NCBI GenBank assembly: GCA_023231165.1
Contig: JALNVY010000025.1
Location: 1-17,017 of the forward strand
DNA length: 17,017 nt
From: Syntrophales bacterium
Lineage (GTDB): Bacteria > Desulfobacterota > Syntrophia > Syntrophales > UBA8958
Direction: 5' to 3'
This document shows, piece after piece, positions 6,476 through 14,441 of the stretch. The translations under genes and the position numbers were made by a program. Numbering within the stretch: position 1 is the first letter of the stretch; each line of letters begins with the position of its first letter. The notes under the pieces were generated by a model that was not told the origin of the DNA, did not search any database, and saw only the letters and a program-made list of their open reading frames with translations.

Positions 6476-6509
6476 AGTCAAGAACAATTTTGTGTGAGTC
6501 TTATAAACT

Positions 6510-7154
6510 ATGATTAAAGTTGAGTTTTTGATATTCGACCTCGACGGCACCCTTGCCGCCTCGGGTCGGGATCTTGTCGCGGCGGTAAATTATACGCTGA
6601 AAGCCCTCGGACTTGCCGCCCTGGATCATAAACGCATCATCAGCTTCGTCGGCGATGGGGTGGAGGAACTAATCAAGCGTTCCCTCGGCGGGGAAAATCA
6701 GGAATCAAACGCCCAGGCTATGAAAATATTCCGGGAGTATTACGGGGATCACCTGCTGGATCAGACCGTTCTCTATCCCGGCGTCAGGGAATGCCTCGAT
6801 TATTTCAGCGCCAAGCGGAAAGTCGTCATCACCAACAAACGCCAGGACTTTGCGGTCAGAATCGTTCATGGTCTCGGTATCGCCCCGTTCTTTGAAGATA
6901 TTGTCGGCGGCGACGTCATGCCCTACAAGAAGCCGGACCCACGGCTTGTCGATCCTTACTTGAAGAGCTTTTGTATTCCTCGTGAACAGACGGTGATGAT
7001 CGGGGATGGTCCCAACGATATCCTCCTTGCCAAAAACGCCGGGGTGTGGAGTTGTGCCTGCCTAAACGGTCTGGCGCCCCGGGATAACCTTTTGAAACTA
7101 CAGCCGGATTATAGCTGTGAAAGCCTGCTGGAGATTAGGGAGCTTTTTAGCTGA
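6510..7154 (+). CDS. HAD-superfamily phosphatase, phosphoglycolate phosphatase-like
   Basis: This 214-residue protein has all four HAD motifs: I, FDLDGTL with nucleophile Asp 10 and acid/base Asp 12; II, VITNK with Thr 108; III, the Lys of YKKPDP (about 140); and IV, GDGPNDI with Asp 166 and Asp 170. A helical C1-type cap lies between motifs I and II (about 18-85). This pattern is shared by phosphoglycolate phosphatase (Gph), pyrophosphatase PpaX and related enzymes, so the substrate is not fixed by sequence; removal of 2-phosphoglycolate formed during DNA repair is one possibility. It is the first gene of the operon and ends 8 bases before tilS. The ribosome binding site is weak. Confidence 0.85.
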   Translation: MIKVEFLIFDLDGTLAASGRDLVAAVNYTLKALGLAALDHKRIISFVGDGVEELIKRSLGGENQESNAQAMKIFREYYGDHLLDQTVLYPGVRECLDYFSAKRKVVITNKRQDFAVRIVHGLGIAPFFEDIVGGDVMPYKKPDPRLVDPYLKSFCIPREQTVMIGDGPNDILLAKNAGVWSCACLNGLAPRDNLLKLQPDYSCESLLEIRELFS

Positions 7155-7162
7155 GGTCATCC

Positions 7163-8635
7163 ATGCTTGGCAAAGTAAAGAAGGTGATTGAAAAGTATCA
7201 CATGATCCGGTCCGGCGGCCGGGTGCTGGTCGCCGTCTCCGGCGGGCCGGATTCTGTCGCCCTATTGGCGATCCTCCATAAACTTGCCCCGGAACTTGGC
7301 GTCAGCCTTGTTGTGGCCCACCTCAATCACGGTCTCCGGCCGGAAGCGGACGATGAAGAGCAGTTTGTGCGGGAGCTGTGCTTGTCGATGGAGCTGCAAA
7401 TGGAATCTGCGCGGGCCGATATTCTTGAGCTGAGCCGATCACAGGGGAAATCCGTTGAAGATATGGCAAGAGAGGTCCGCTATTCATTTCTTGATCAGGC
7501 GGCGGACCGCGTCAATGCGGACCGTATCGCCCTGGGTCATCACCTCCATGATCAGGCGGAGACCGTGCTCATGAATCTGCTCCGGGGCAGCGGTCCGGAA
7601 GGGCTCAAAGGGATGACTCCGATACGGGATCGGTGCTACATCCGTCCGCTCCTTCACACCAGTCGCAGTGAGATTAGGGAGTTCCTGGCAGGAGAGAGCC
7701 TGTCCTTCGCGGTTGACCATTCTAATGAGGACCCGAAATATTTGCGGAATCGGATCCGCCATCAACTGCTGCCGCTTCTGGAGAGTCAATACAAAACCGG
7801 CATTGAAAGGACCCTGGCCAGGACGGCGGAAATCATCGGCCGTGAAGATGATTTCATGCAGGACCAGGTGCACCGGATCCTCTCGGGTTGGAAGATCTCA
7901 GACTCAAAAGATAGCGTATGTCTGGATATTTCGAAGCTGCGGGCATTGCATGAAGCCCTGGCGCGCCGCATCATCAAGGTTCTCCTGGAGCGATTTTCCC
8001 CGGATGAGAAGGGGGTGTTTTACTCCCATATTCAGGCGGTTCTCGATCTGGCATTTTTGGGGAAACCTTCCGGTCGTCTCCATCTTCCCTTTGCTGTCGA
8101 GGCAAAAAGGGACTACGGGCGTCTGCTCCTGTCCCGCCGGGAAAGGGGCGGGCAGGGCGTCAATTATTGTTATCCCGTCGCCGTGCCGGGGAGAATTAAT
8201 GTCCCCGAAGCGAAGATGATTTTTGAATTCAGTGTGATCGACGCCGGTTATCAGGAAGTGATTAAATTAATAATGGAAAAAGAAGAGGTTATGCGAGAAT
8301 GTGCGCCGGGAAGACAGAAAGCGGGTCAGGTTTATCTGGATTATGAGCGCTTAACCTTTCCCCTGAAAATCAGAAGCATCCAGCCCGGCGACCGGATGCG
8401 TCCCCTTGGCATGGAGGGGACAAAAAAGGTGAAGGCCATCTTTATCGATAAAAAGGTCTCCCGTGACGACAGACATCGTATCCCCCTGTTGGCTGGCGCC
8501 GACTGTATCCTGTGGATTGCCGGGTCATGCCTGAATGAATCGGTCCGGATCACCGCCGGGACCAGACGGGTCTTGAAGGTGATATATGATCAAGCCCCAG
8601 AGAAATCCATTGAAATCCGGGAAAGGTTATTGTAA
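7163..8635 (+). CDS. tilS: tRNA(Ile)-lysidine synthase
   Basis: TilS uses ATP to attach lysine to cytidine 34 of the AUA-reading tRNA-Ile, changing both its codon reading and its charging identity; it is normally essential. The PP-loop ATPase motif SGGPDS is at residues 26-31, followed by AHLNHGLRPEADDEE, the ALGHHLHDQAETVLMNLLRG block and the tRNA-contacting NEDPKYLRNRIRH. A C-terminal TilS-type domain of about 100 residues is present (roughly 390-475, with GDRMRPLGM). At 490 residues this is the long form with all domains. GAGG at 7153-7156, inside the end of the phosphatase gene, gives the start good support. Confidence 0.96.
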   Translation: MLGKVKKVIEKYHMIRSGGRVLVAVSGGPDSVALLAILHKLAPELGVSLVVAHLNHGLRPEADDEEQFVRELCLSMELQMESARADILELSRSQGKSVEDMAREVRYSFLDQAADRVNADRIALGHHLHDQAETVLMNLLRGSGPEGLKGMTPIRDRCYIRPLLHTSRSEIREFLAGESLSFAVDHSNEDPKYLRNRIRHQLLPLLESQYKTGIERTLARTAEIIGREDDFMQDQVHRILSGWKISDSKDSVCLDISKLRALHEALARRIIKVLLERFSPDEKGVFYSHIQAVLDLAFLGKPSGRLHLPFAVEAKRDYGRLLLSRRERGGQGVNYCYPVAVPGRINVPEAKMIFEFSVIDAGYQEVIKLIMEKEEVMRECAPGRQKAGQVYLDYERLTFPLKIRSIQPGDRMRPLGMEGTKKVKAIFIDKKVSRDDRHRIPLLAGADCILWIAGSCLNESVRITAGTRRVLKVIYDQAPEKSIEIRERLL

Positions 8636-8683
8636 GGGGAGGCATCGCCATTGAGGCGAATTTTATACTGAGGAGAGATCCTA

Positions 8684-10570
8684 TTGAATCCACTACAAAA
8701 AAATATTGCCCTCTGGTTGGTAATCAGCCTGGTATTTGTCATGCTGTACCATCTGTTTACTCAGCCGAAAGGACAACAGGAAAGCGTTATTTATAGCGAT
8801 TTTGTTGCTTATGTTGACAAGGGGCAGGTAAAAGAAGTTACCATTCAGGGCGAAAACGTCACCGGCAAGCTTGCCGATAACAAAAGCTTCAAAACCTTCA
8901 TGCCGAAAGACACCAACCTGATCGGCACTCTCAAGGAAAAGAATGTGCGGATTTCCGCGAAACCTGTCGAAGATTCCCCCTGGTATATGACCATTCTGAT
9001 CTCCTGGTTTCCGATGCTGCTGCTGATCGGCGTCTGGATATTTTTCATGCGCCAGATGCAGGGCGGCGGCGGTAAGGCCATGGCCTTTGGGAAGAGCCGG
9101 GCCCGCCTCATGACCGACAAGACAAACAAGGTCACCTTTGAAGATGTAGCGGGGATCGACGAAGCCAAAGCGGAACTACAGGAAGTAATTGATTTTTTGC
9201 GTGATCCCAAGAAGTTTTCCCGTCTTGGCGGTCGCATTCCCAAGGGGTTATTGCTGGTTGGGGCGCCAGGAACAGGGAAGACCCTGCTGGCCCGTGCGAT
9301 TGCCGGGGAAGCGGATGTTCCTTTTCTGTCGATCAGCGGTTCCGATTTTGTCGAGATGTTTGTGGGCGTCGGGGCCTCCCGCGTCCGGGATCTCTTTACC
9401 CAGGCCAAGAAACACGCTCCCTGCATTATCTTTATTGACGAGATCGATGCGGTCGGGCGGCAACGTGGCGCCGGTCTCGGCGGCGGCCATGACGAACGGG
9501 AGCAGACCCTCAATCAGCTCCTTGTGGAGATGGATGGTTTCGAATCCAACGAGGGTGTTATTCTGGTCTCGGCTACCAACCGGCCCGATGTTCTCGATCC
9601 GGCTCTGCTCAGACCAGGGCGCTTTGATCGTCAGGTTGTGGTGCCCTTGCCGGACGTCAAGGGCAGGGAAAAGATTTTCGACGTCCATGCCCGGAAGGTT
9701 CCTCTCGACGGTGATGTTAATTTTCAGGTGATTGCCCGGGGGACGCCCGGTTTCTCCGGAGCGGATATCGAGAACATTATCAACGAAGCGGCCCTTTACG
9801 CGGCGCGTATGAATAAAGACAAAGTGGGCATGGCTGATTTTGAATTCGCCAAGGACAAGATCCTTATGGGAGCGGAACGCAAGAGCATGGTGATCAGCGA
9901 CGAGGAAAAGCGCAACACGGCCTTTCACGAAGCCGGTCACACCCTGGTCGCGAGACTCATGCCCGGGACGGACCCCATTCACAAGGTGACGATCATTCCC
10001 CGGGGGCGAGCCCTTGGCCTGACCCAGCAGTTGCCCATTGATGAAAAACATACTTATCCGCGGACTTTCCTCCTTAACAACATTGTCATTCTCTTAGGTG
10101 GCCGGGCGGCGGAGGAAATCATTCTGAAGGAATTCACGACGGGGGCGGGCAATGACATCGAACGGGCCACCGCTTTGGCGCGCAAAATGGTTTGTGAATG
10201 GGGAATGAGCGAAACGATGGGGCCCTTGAGCTATGGCAAGAAGGAAGAGGCTATATTTCTGGGCCGGGAATTTGCGACCCACAAGGATTACAGCGAAGAT
10301 ACGGCCCGGAAGATCGACGTTGAGGTTTCCCGGATCGTATCGGATGGATATGAGAAGGCGAAGAGTCTGTTGACTGAACATATCGACATCCTCAATCGTC
10401 TTGCCGAGGAACTGCTGGAGAAGGAGGTCCTTAATACGGCCGAAATCGATGAAATTATCGGTCTGACAACGGTAACTGAGGCCAAGCCAGAAATAACTGA
10501 TCCTGCTGAAATAAAGGAAATTGTCGTCCTGACAGCAACTGAGATCAAGCCGGAAGACACTACGGCCTGA
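8684..10570 (+). CDS. ftsH: ATP-dependent zinc metalloprotease FtsH (TTG start)
   Basis: FtsH is a hexameric inner-membrane AAA protease that degrades misfolded membrane proteins and selected regulators. The 628 residues show TM1 (about 8-25), a small periplasmic domain, and TM2 (about 103-122). The AAA module has Walker A GAPGTGKT (193-200), Walker B IIFIDEIDA (248-256) and the second region of homology ATNRPDVLDPALLRPGRFDR (297-316). The zinc site HEAGH (415-419) has its third ligand Asp 491 in GAGNDIERAT. The start is TTG at 8684, with AGGAG at 8671-8675; a non-ATG start may limit its level. The 48-base gap after tilS holds a small hairpin (TCGCC 8645-8649 / GGCGA 8655-8659). The extreme C terminus carries an unusual imperfect repeat (see findings). 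Confidence 0.97.
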   Translation: MNPLQKNIALWLVISLVFVMLYHLFTQPKGQQESVIYSDFVAYVDKGQVKEVTIQGENVTGKLADNKSFKTFMPKDTNLIGTLKEKNVRISAKPVEDSPWYMTILISWFPMLLLIGVWIFFMRQMQGGGGKAMAFGKSRARLMTDKTNKVTFEDVAGIDEAKAELQEVIDFLRDPKKFSRLGGRIPKGLLLVGAPGTGKTLLARAIAGEADVPFLSISGSDFVEMFVGVGASRVRDLFTQAKKHAPCIIFIDEIDAVGRQRGAGLGGGHDEREQTLNQLLVEMDGFESNEGVILVSATNRPDVLDPALLRPGRFDRQVVVPLPDVKGREKIFDVHARKVPLDGDVNFQVIARGTPGFSGADIENIINEAALYAARMNKDKVGMADFEFAKDKILMGAERKSMVISDEEKRNTAFHEAGHTLVARLMPGTDPIHKVTIIPRGRALGLTQQLPIDEKHTYPRTFLLNNIVILLGGRAAEEIILKEFTTGAGNDIERATALARKMVCEWGMSETMGPLSYGKKEEAIFLGREFATHKDYSEDTARKIDVEVSRIVSDGYEKAKSLLTEHIDILNRLAEELLEKEVLNTAEIDEIIGLTTVTEAKPEITDPAEIKEIVVLTATEIKPEDTTA

Positions 10571-10582
10571 TCGGGATGGGGT

Positions 10583-11788
10583 ATGTGGTTCTTAAGAGAC
10601 CTACAGATCGATTCTCCTTCCGCAGCCCTTGCCGTCCTGGATAAAATCAAGGTTGACGCCTGCGGGATCGAGGCGATGCTGCCCAAGATGCGACACCTCA
10701 ACATCCGGATGGAGAGGGTGTCGTGCCGGGCTGCCAACATCATCAAACAGGAAATGCTAGCCGTAGGAGGAGATGCTGCCGTTGCCAGGGGGACCGTGGC
10801 CTGTAGTATTCCCGCTACGGACGTGATCCTCATGGGGACACAAAAACAACTGAGACGATTTGCCGAAAAAATTACCCGTCAGCCTTTCGGATTGTCCCTG
10901 CTGGCGTTATCAGTGGCGAGGTTCCTTGAAAACATCGATAAACAATCCCATGTCCTGAAGACCGCCCGGCGAGATATAACGTTGGGGGAAAGAACTCTCA
11001 TTATGGGCATTGTCAATGTGACCCCTGATTCATTTTCAGATGGCGGTCGCTATCTGGCCACGGATAAGGCAATTACCCATGCCCTGCGACTTGTAGATGA
11101 CGGCGCCGATATCCTTGATTTTGGCGGAGAATCATCGCGGCCCGGCGCCTTGCCGGTATCTCCTGAGGAAGAATTGGCAAGGATTGTACCGGTGATTGAA
11201 GCTGTTGCCATGCAGGTTGATACGCCCCTTTCCATAGATACGACCAAGGCCGCTGTCGCCCGGGCAGCACTCGATGCGGGTGCCGAAATTGTCAATGACA
11301 TCAGTTCCATGAGCTTTGACGAGCAAATGCCGGCGGTTGTAGCCGGGACCGGTGCCGCGGTTGTGCTCATGCACATGCGCAGGACCCCCATGGATATGCA
11401 GACAGGGGATCTGACCTATGCATCCCTATGGGGGGAAATTCTCTGTTTTCTTGAGGAGAGGATTGTCGTCGCTCAAAAGGAGGGCATCGAGGAGCGGCAG
11501 ATTGTGGTTGATCCCGGTCTGGGATTTGGCAAGTCCGCCAAAGATAACTTTAAAATTCTACGGGATTTGCATGAATGCCGGGTCTTGGGCGTCCCCGTTC
11601 TCGTTGGCCCGTCACGCAAAGCTTTCATCGGCCGGCTCACTGGTGGAGCGCCGGAAGAGCGTGTCGAGGGAACGGCAGCGGCAGTTACGGCGGCGATTTT
11701 AAACGGAGCGCATCTTGTCCGGGTCCATGATGTGGGAGCCATGAAAAAGGTGGCGGCGGTTGCCGACGCCATCAATGGGAAGGGCTGA
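10583..11788 (+). CDS. folP: Dihydropteroate synthase, long form with N-terminal extension
   Basis: FolP joins p-aminobenzoate to 6-hydroxymethyl-dihydropterin diphosphate in folate synthesis and is the sulfonamide target. The TIM-barrel core begins at about residue 139 with IMGIVNVTPDSFSDGG. It continues with DFGGESSRPGA, PLSIDTTK, IVNDISS, VVLMHMR, VVDPGLGFGKS and VGPSRKAFIG, and ends with VRVHDV. Before the core is an extra domain of about 130 residues with no known catalytic motif (ANIIKQEMLAVGGDAAVARG, PATDVILMGT). From memory, similar long forms occur in some Firmicutes and deltaproteobacteria, so this is probably a natural variant and not a recent fusion. The start lies 12 bases after the ftsH stop; the upstream GGGATGGGG is a poor ribosome binding site. 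The stop shares one base with the acpS start (TGATG). Confidence 0.95.
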   Translation: MWFLRDLQIDSPSAALAVLDKIKVDACGIEAMLPKMRHLNIRMERVSCRAANIIKQEMLAVGGDAAVARGTVACSIPATDVILMGTQKQLRRFAEKITRQPFGLSLLALSVARFLENIDKQSHVLKTARRDITLGERTLIMGIVNVTPDSFSDGGRYLATDKAITHALRLVDDGADILDFGGESSRPGALPVSPEEELARIVPVIEAVAMQVDTPLSIDTTKAAVARAALDAGAEIVNDISSMSFDEQMPAVVAGTGAAVVLMHMRRTPMDMQTGDLTYASLWGEILCFLEERIVVAQKEGIEERQIVVDPGLGFGKSAKDNFKILRDLHECRVLGVPVLVGPSRKAFIGRLTGGAPEERVEGTAAAVTAAILNGAHLVRVHDVGAMKKVAAVADAINGKG

Positions 11789-12165
11789 TGATCTCCGGTA
11801 TGGGCGTTGATCTGGTGGAGATTGATCGTATTGACAAAATGATCGAGCGATGGGGGGACAGGTTTGTCCAGAAGGTATTTGCCGATGAAGAAATCAGCTA
11901 TTGCAGGAAACATGTACTTCCTGCCATGCATTATGCCGCCAGGTTCGCCGCCAAGGAGGCCTGTTTGAAGGCGCTCGGGATCGGTTTGGGCATGGGTGTC
12001 GGTTTGAAGGAGATCTGGGTGTCCCGGAGCGACAAGGGAGTTCCTTCCCTGATCTTTGCGGATAAAGCCCGTATATTAACGGAAAAACAGGCAATTAAAG
12101 GCGCCCATCTCAGTCTGACGCACACACGGCGTCATGCCATGGCCATGGTCGTACTGGAAAAATAA
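11788..12165 (+). CDS. acpS: Holo-[acyl-carrier-protein] synthase
   Basis: AcpS transfers the 4'-phosphopantetheine group of coenzyme A to the serine of acyl carrier protein, activating fatty acid synthesis. The 125 residues match the family size. GMGVDLVEIDRI contains the metal-binding Asp 8, and RFAAKEACLKALG contains Glu 57; both are hallmark residues. The ending LSLTHTRRHAMAMVVLE is also typical. The ATG overlaps the folP stop by one base, so translation is probably coupled. Its substrate coenzyme A depends on the pantothenate pathway served by panB on the other strand of this window. Confidence 0.96.
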   Translation: MISGMGVDLVEIDRIDKMIERWGDRFVQKVFADEEISYCRKHVLPAMHYAARFAAKEACLKALGIGLGMGVGLKEIWVSRSDKGVPSLIFADKARILTEKQAIKGAHLSLTHTRRHAMAMVVLEK

Positions 12166-12175
12166 TCGGTTGCTT

Positions 12176-12649
12176 ATGCAGATAAAGGTTCAATCCGACA
12201 GCAGTGAAGATACCTTTCGGATCGGAGCGATAATCGGGGCCAGAGCGGGGAAGGGCGACATCATTGCCCTCATCGGTGATCTTGGCACAGGGAAGACGTG
12301 CTTGGCCCAGGGTATTGCCACCGGCTTGGAAGTGCCCGCAGCTTATCCGATCACGAGTCCGACTTTCACCCTGATCAATGAATACCCCGGACGATTTGTT
12401 CTTTACCATTTTGACATCTACCGTCTGGAGGGATCGAAAGATCTCGAGGACATGGGTTATGAGGACTATTTTTACGGGGATGGCGTAGTGGTCATCGAAT
12501 GGGCGGAAAGAATCAGAGATATTCTGCCGGAAGGGGTTTTATTCATAAACCTTAAATATCTAAATGAACATAAACGGGAATTGATCATGACTGGAAAAGA
12601 GGAAACAATTAATATCATCAAAAACCTTTTGATAAAGGGAGGATTCTGA
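12176..12649 (+). CDS. tsaE: tRNA threonylcarbamoyladenosine biosynthesis protein TsaE
   Basis: TsaE is the small ATPase that works with TsaB and TsaD to make t6A at position 37 of ANN-reading tRNAs. The 158-residue product has Walker A GDLGTGKT (34-41), the family blocks SPTFTLINEY (61-70) and YHFDIYRL (77-84), and VVIEWAERI (105-113). I take ATG 12176, 10 bases after the acpS stop, because the protein then starts just before the family core; an upstream ATG at 12134 would run inside acpS in another frame. No clear ribosome binding site is visible. TsaB and TsaD are not in the window. Confidence 0.94.
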   Translation: MQIKVQSDSSEDTFRIGAIIGARAGKGDIIALIGDLGTGKTCLAQGIATGLEVPAAYPITSPTFTLINEYPGRFVLYHFDIYRLEGSKDLEDMGYEDYFYGDGVVVIEWAERIRDILPEGVLFINLKYLNEHKRELIMTGKEETINIIKNLLIKGGF

Positions 12650-12652
12650 CAA

Positions 12653-13876
12653 ATGGGTCTTGTGGTACAGAAATACGGTGGGACGTCCGTGGCAGATCTG
12701 GAGCGGATCGGGAATGTCGCCCGACGGGTCATCAAAGAAAAAGAAGCAGGCAATGACGTGGTCGTTGTCCTTTCGGCCATGGCCGGTGAGACGGACCGTC
12801 TCATCAATCTAGCCCAACAGGCGGCGGCGGACCCCGATCCCCGGGAATACGACGCCCTGATTTCCACGGGGGAACAGGTAACCGTGACCCTCTTAGCCAT
12901 GGTACTCAACCGCCTGGGTTATCGAGCCCGTTCTTTTCTCGGGCACCAGGTAAAAATCAATACGGACCAGGCTTTTAAGAAGGCGCGCATTGTCAAGATC
13001 GACACGAGGAAGATCCGGGAAGAGCTGAAAAAGGGGTCCATTATTGTGGTGGCGGGGTTTCAGGGCGTCGATGAAGAAAATAATATTACGACCTTAGGCC
13101 GGGGCGGCTCCGATACCAGCGCCGTTGCCCTTGCGGCGGCCCTGAAAGCGGACGTCTGCGAAATCTATACGGATGTGGATGGAGTCTATACGACGGACCC
13201 GAATATATATGACAAAGCACGACGGCTTGATAGAATATCGTATGATGAAATGCTGGAGATGGCAAGGGCAGGGGCCAAGGTGCTGCAGCCCCGGTCCGTG
13301 GAAATGGCGAAAAAATTCGATGTCCCTGTTTACGTCAAATCTTCTTTTTCAGACGCAGGCGGGACTCTGGTGACAAAGGAGGATAAGGATATGGAAAGAG
13401 AAGTGGTGTCCGGCGTAACCTATGACCGGGATCAGGCAAAAATTACCGTCGTCAATGTACCGGACAGGCCGGGGATTGCCGCGCGCCTGTTTACGCCCCT
13501 TGCGGAACATAACATCATGGTGGACATGATTATTCAGAATGCCAGCGTCGATAGCTTGACGGATCTGACCTTTACTGTTTCCCGAAAGGATGTGAAGCAG
13601 GCCTCGGTCCTCGTTCAGGAAGCGGCAAAAGATATCGGCGCCGCCCGGGTGGAGATCGATGACAGTGTGGCCAAGATTTCCATCATTGGTGTAGGAATGA
13701 TCAGCCACTCCGGGGTTGCCGCCAAGATGTTCACGACCCTGGCCAAGGAAGGCATCAATATCGAGATGATCAGCACTTCGGAAATAAAGATTTCCTGCGT
13801 CGTGAAGGCAAAATACACGGAGTTGGCGGTGATGGTCCTTCATGACGCCTTTGAACTGGAAAAGCAGAAATCCTGA
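12653..13876 (+). CDS. lysC: Aspartate kinase with tandem ACT domains
   Basis: Aspartate kinase phosphorylates aspartate, the first step to lysine, threonine, methionine and diaminopimelate. The 407 residues are typical of the stand-alone alpha-type enzyme. The kinase domain shows QKYGGTSVADLERI at the N terminus, VVLSAMAGETDRL, STGEQVTV, GRGGSDTSAVALAAAL and DVDGVYTTDPNI. Two ACT domains follow: about 266-335 (VVNVPDRPGIAARLF) and about 345-407 (ISIIGVGMISHSGVAAKMF, INIEMISTSEIKISCVV), where end-product amino acids usually bind for feedback inhibition. A strong AAAGGAGG inside the end of tsaE precedes the ATG, which is only 3 bases after the tsaE stop. The distinct strong ribosome binding site suggests a higher translation rate than its neighbours. 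Confidence 0.97.
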   Translation: MGLVVQKYGGTSVADLERIGNVARRVIKEKEAGNDVVVVLSAMAGETDRLINLAQQAAADPDPREYDALISTGEQVTVTLLAMVLNRLGYRARSFLGHQVKINTDQAFKKARIVKIDTRKIREELKKGSIIVVAGFQGVDEENNITTLGRGGSDTSAVALAAALKADVCEIYTDVDGVYTTDPNIYDKARRLDRISYDEMLEMARAGAKVLQPRSVEMAKKFDVPVYVKSSFSDAGGTLVTKEDKDMEREVVSGVTYDRDQAKITVVNVPDRPGIAARLFTPLAEHNIMVDMIIQNASVDSLTDLTFTVSRKDVKQASVLVQEAAKDIGAARVEIDDSVAKISIIGVGMISHSGVAAKMFTTLAKEGINIEMISTSEIKISCVVKAKYTELAVMVLHDAFELEKQKS

Positions 13877-13879
13877 TCG

Positions 13880-14440
13880 ATGACCCTGAAAGAAAGGCAG
13901 ATCAATGGCTTGATGCTTTTCCTTGCTCTTGCCGTGGTAATGTATGCGGCGGGATCTGCCTGGTTTCGGAATCGCCCTCCGGATGTGAACCTGCCCTGGG
14001 GAAACATCCGGAGCGGCCCCGTCGTCATAGAAATAACGGGGGAAACCGGTCCCTCCGGCGTCTATTATCTTCCTGAAAGGACAACCTTCCTGCAGTTTCT
14101 GAACATGGCCGGGGTCGAATATTCAAACCCGATCGGTCCCAATCTTTTCCACCCGCTGAAAACCGGTACAACCATGCGGATACATGACAGCGGCCAAGTT
14201 ACGCAGGAAAAGATGAAGTCGGCGACACGCCTAGCCTTGAATATGCCGATCGATATCAATCAGGCCACCTTTGAAGACCTACTTCTGATTCCTGGTATTG
14301 GTGAAAGCACAGCCCGGCAGATTCTTGATCTTCGCCAGTCGTCAGGCGGTAGAATAAGTGATTTGGAAAGCCTGATGGACATCAAGGGGATCAAGGAAAA
14401 ACGATTTGAGCAGCTGAAAGGGTATTTTTATATTGGATAA
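13880..14440 (+). CDS. ComEA-like membrane-anchored helix-hairpin-helix DNA-binding protein
   Basis: The 186-residue product has one N-terminal membrane segment (about 11-29), a middle domain (about 45-105: GPVVIEITGETGPSGVYYL...) resembling the SLBB-type fold found in Gram-positive ComEA, and a C-terminal double helix-hairpin-helix (122-184). The latter has DINQATFEDLLLIPGIGEST and the second hairpin LMDIKGIKEKRF. Anchored ComEA binds incoming DNA on the outer face of the inner membrane during natural uptake; short Gram-negative ComEA forms lack the middle domain. It begins 3 bases after the lysC stop and is the last gene of the operon. No ComEC or pilus gene is in the window, so a competence role is only possible. 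Confidence 0.8.
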   Translation: MTLKERQINGLMLFLALAVVMYAAGSAWFRNRPPDVNLPWGNIRSGPVVIEITGETGPSGVYYLPERTTFLQFLNMAGVEYSNPIGPNLFHPLKTGTTMRIHDSGQVTQEKMKSATRLALNMPIDINQATFEDLLLIPGIGESTARQILDLRQSSGGRISDLESLMDIKGIKEKRFEQLKGYFYIG

Positions 14441-14441
14441 A

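Noticed and set aside
9248..10051. Long open frame on the minus strand (267 codons)
   Set aside because: It lies entirely inside ftsH, whose motifs are complete; the opposite frame has no recognisable domain and is a by-product of GC-rich codon usage.
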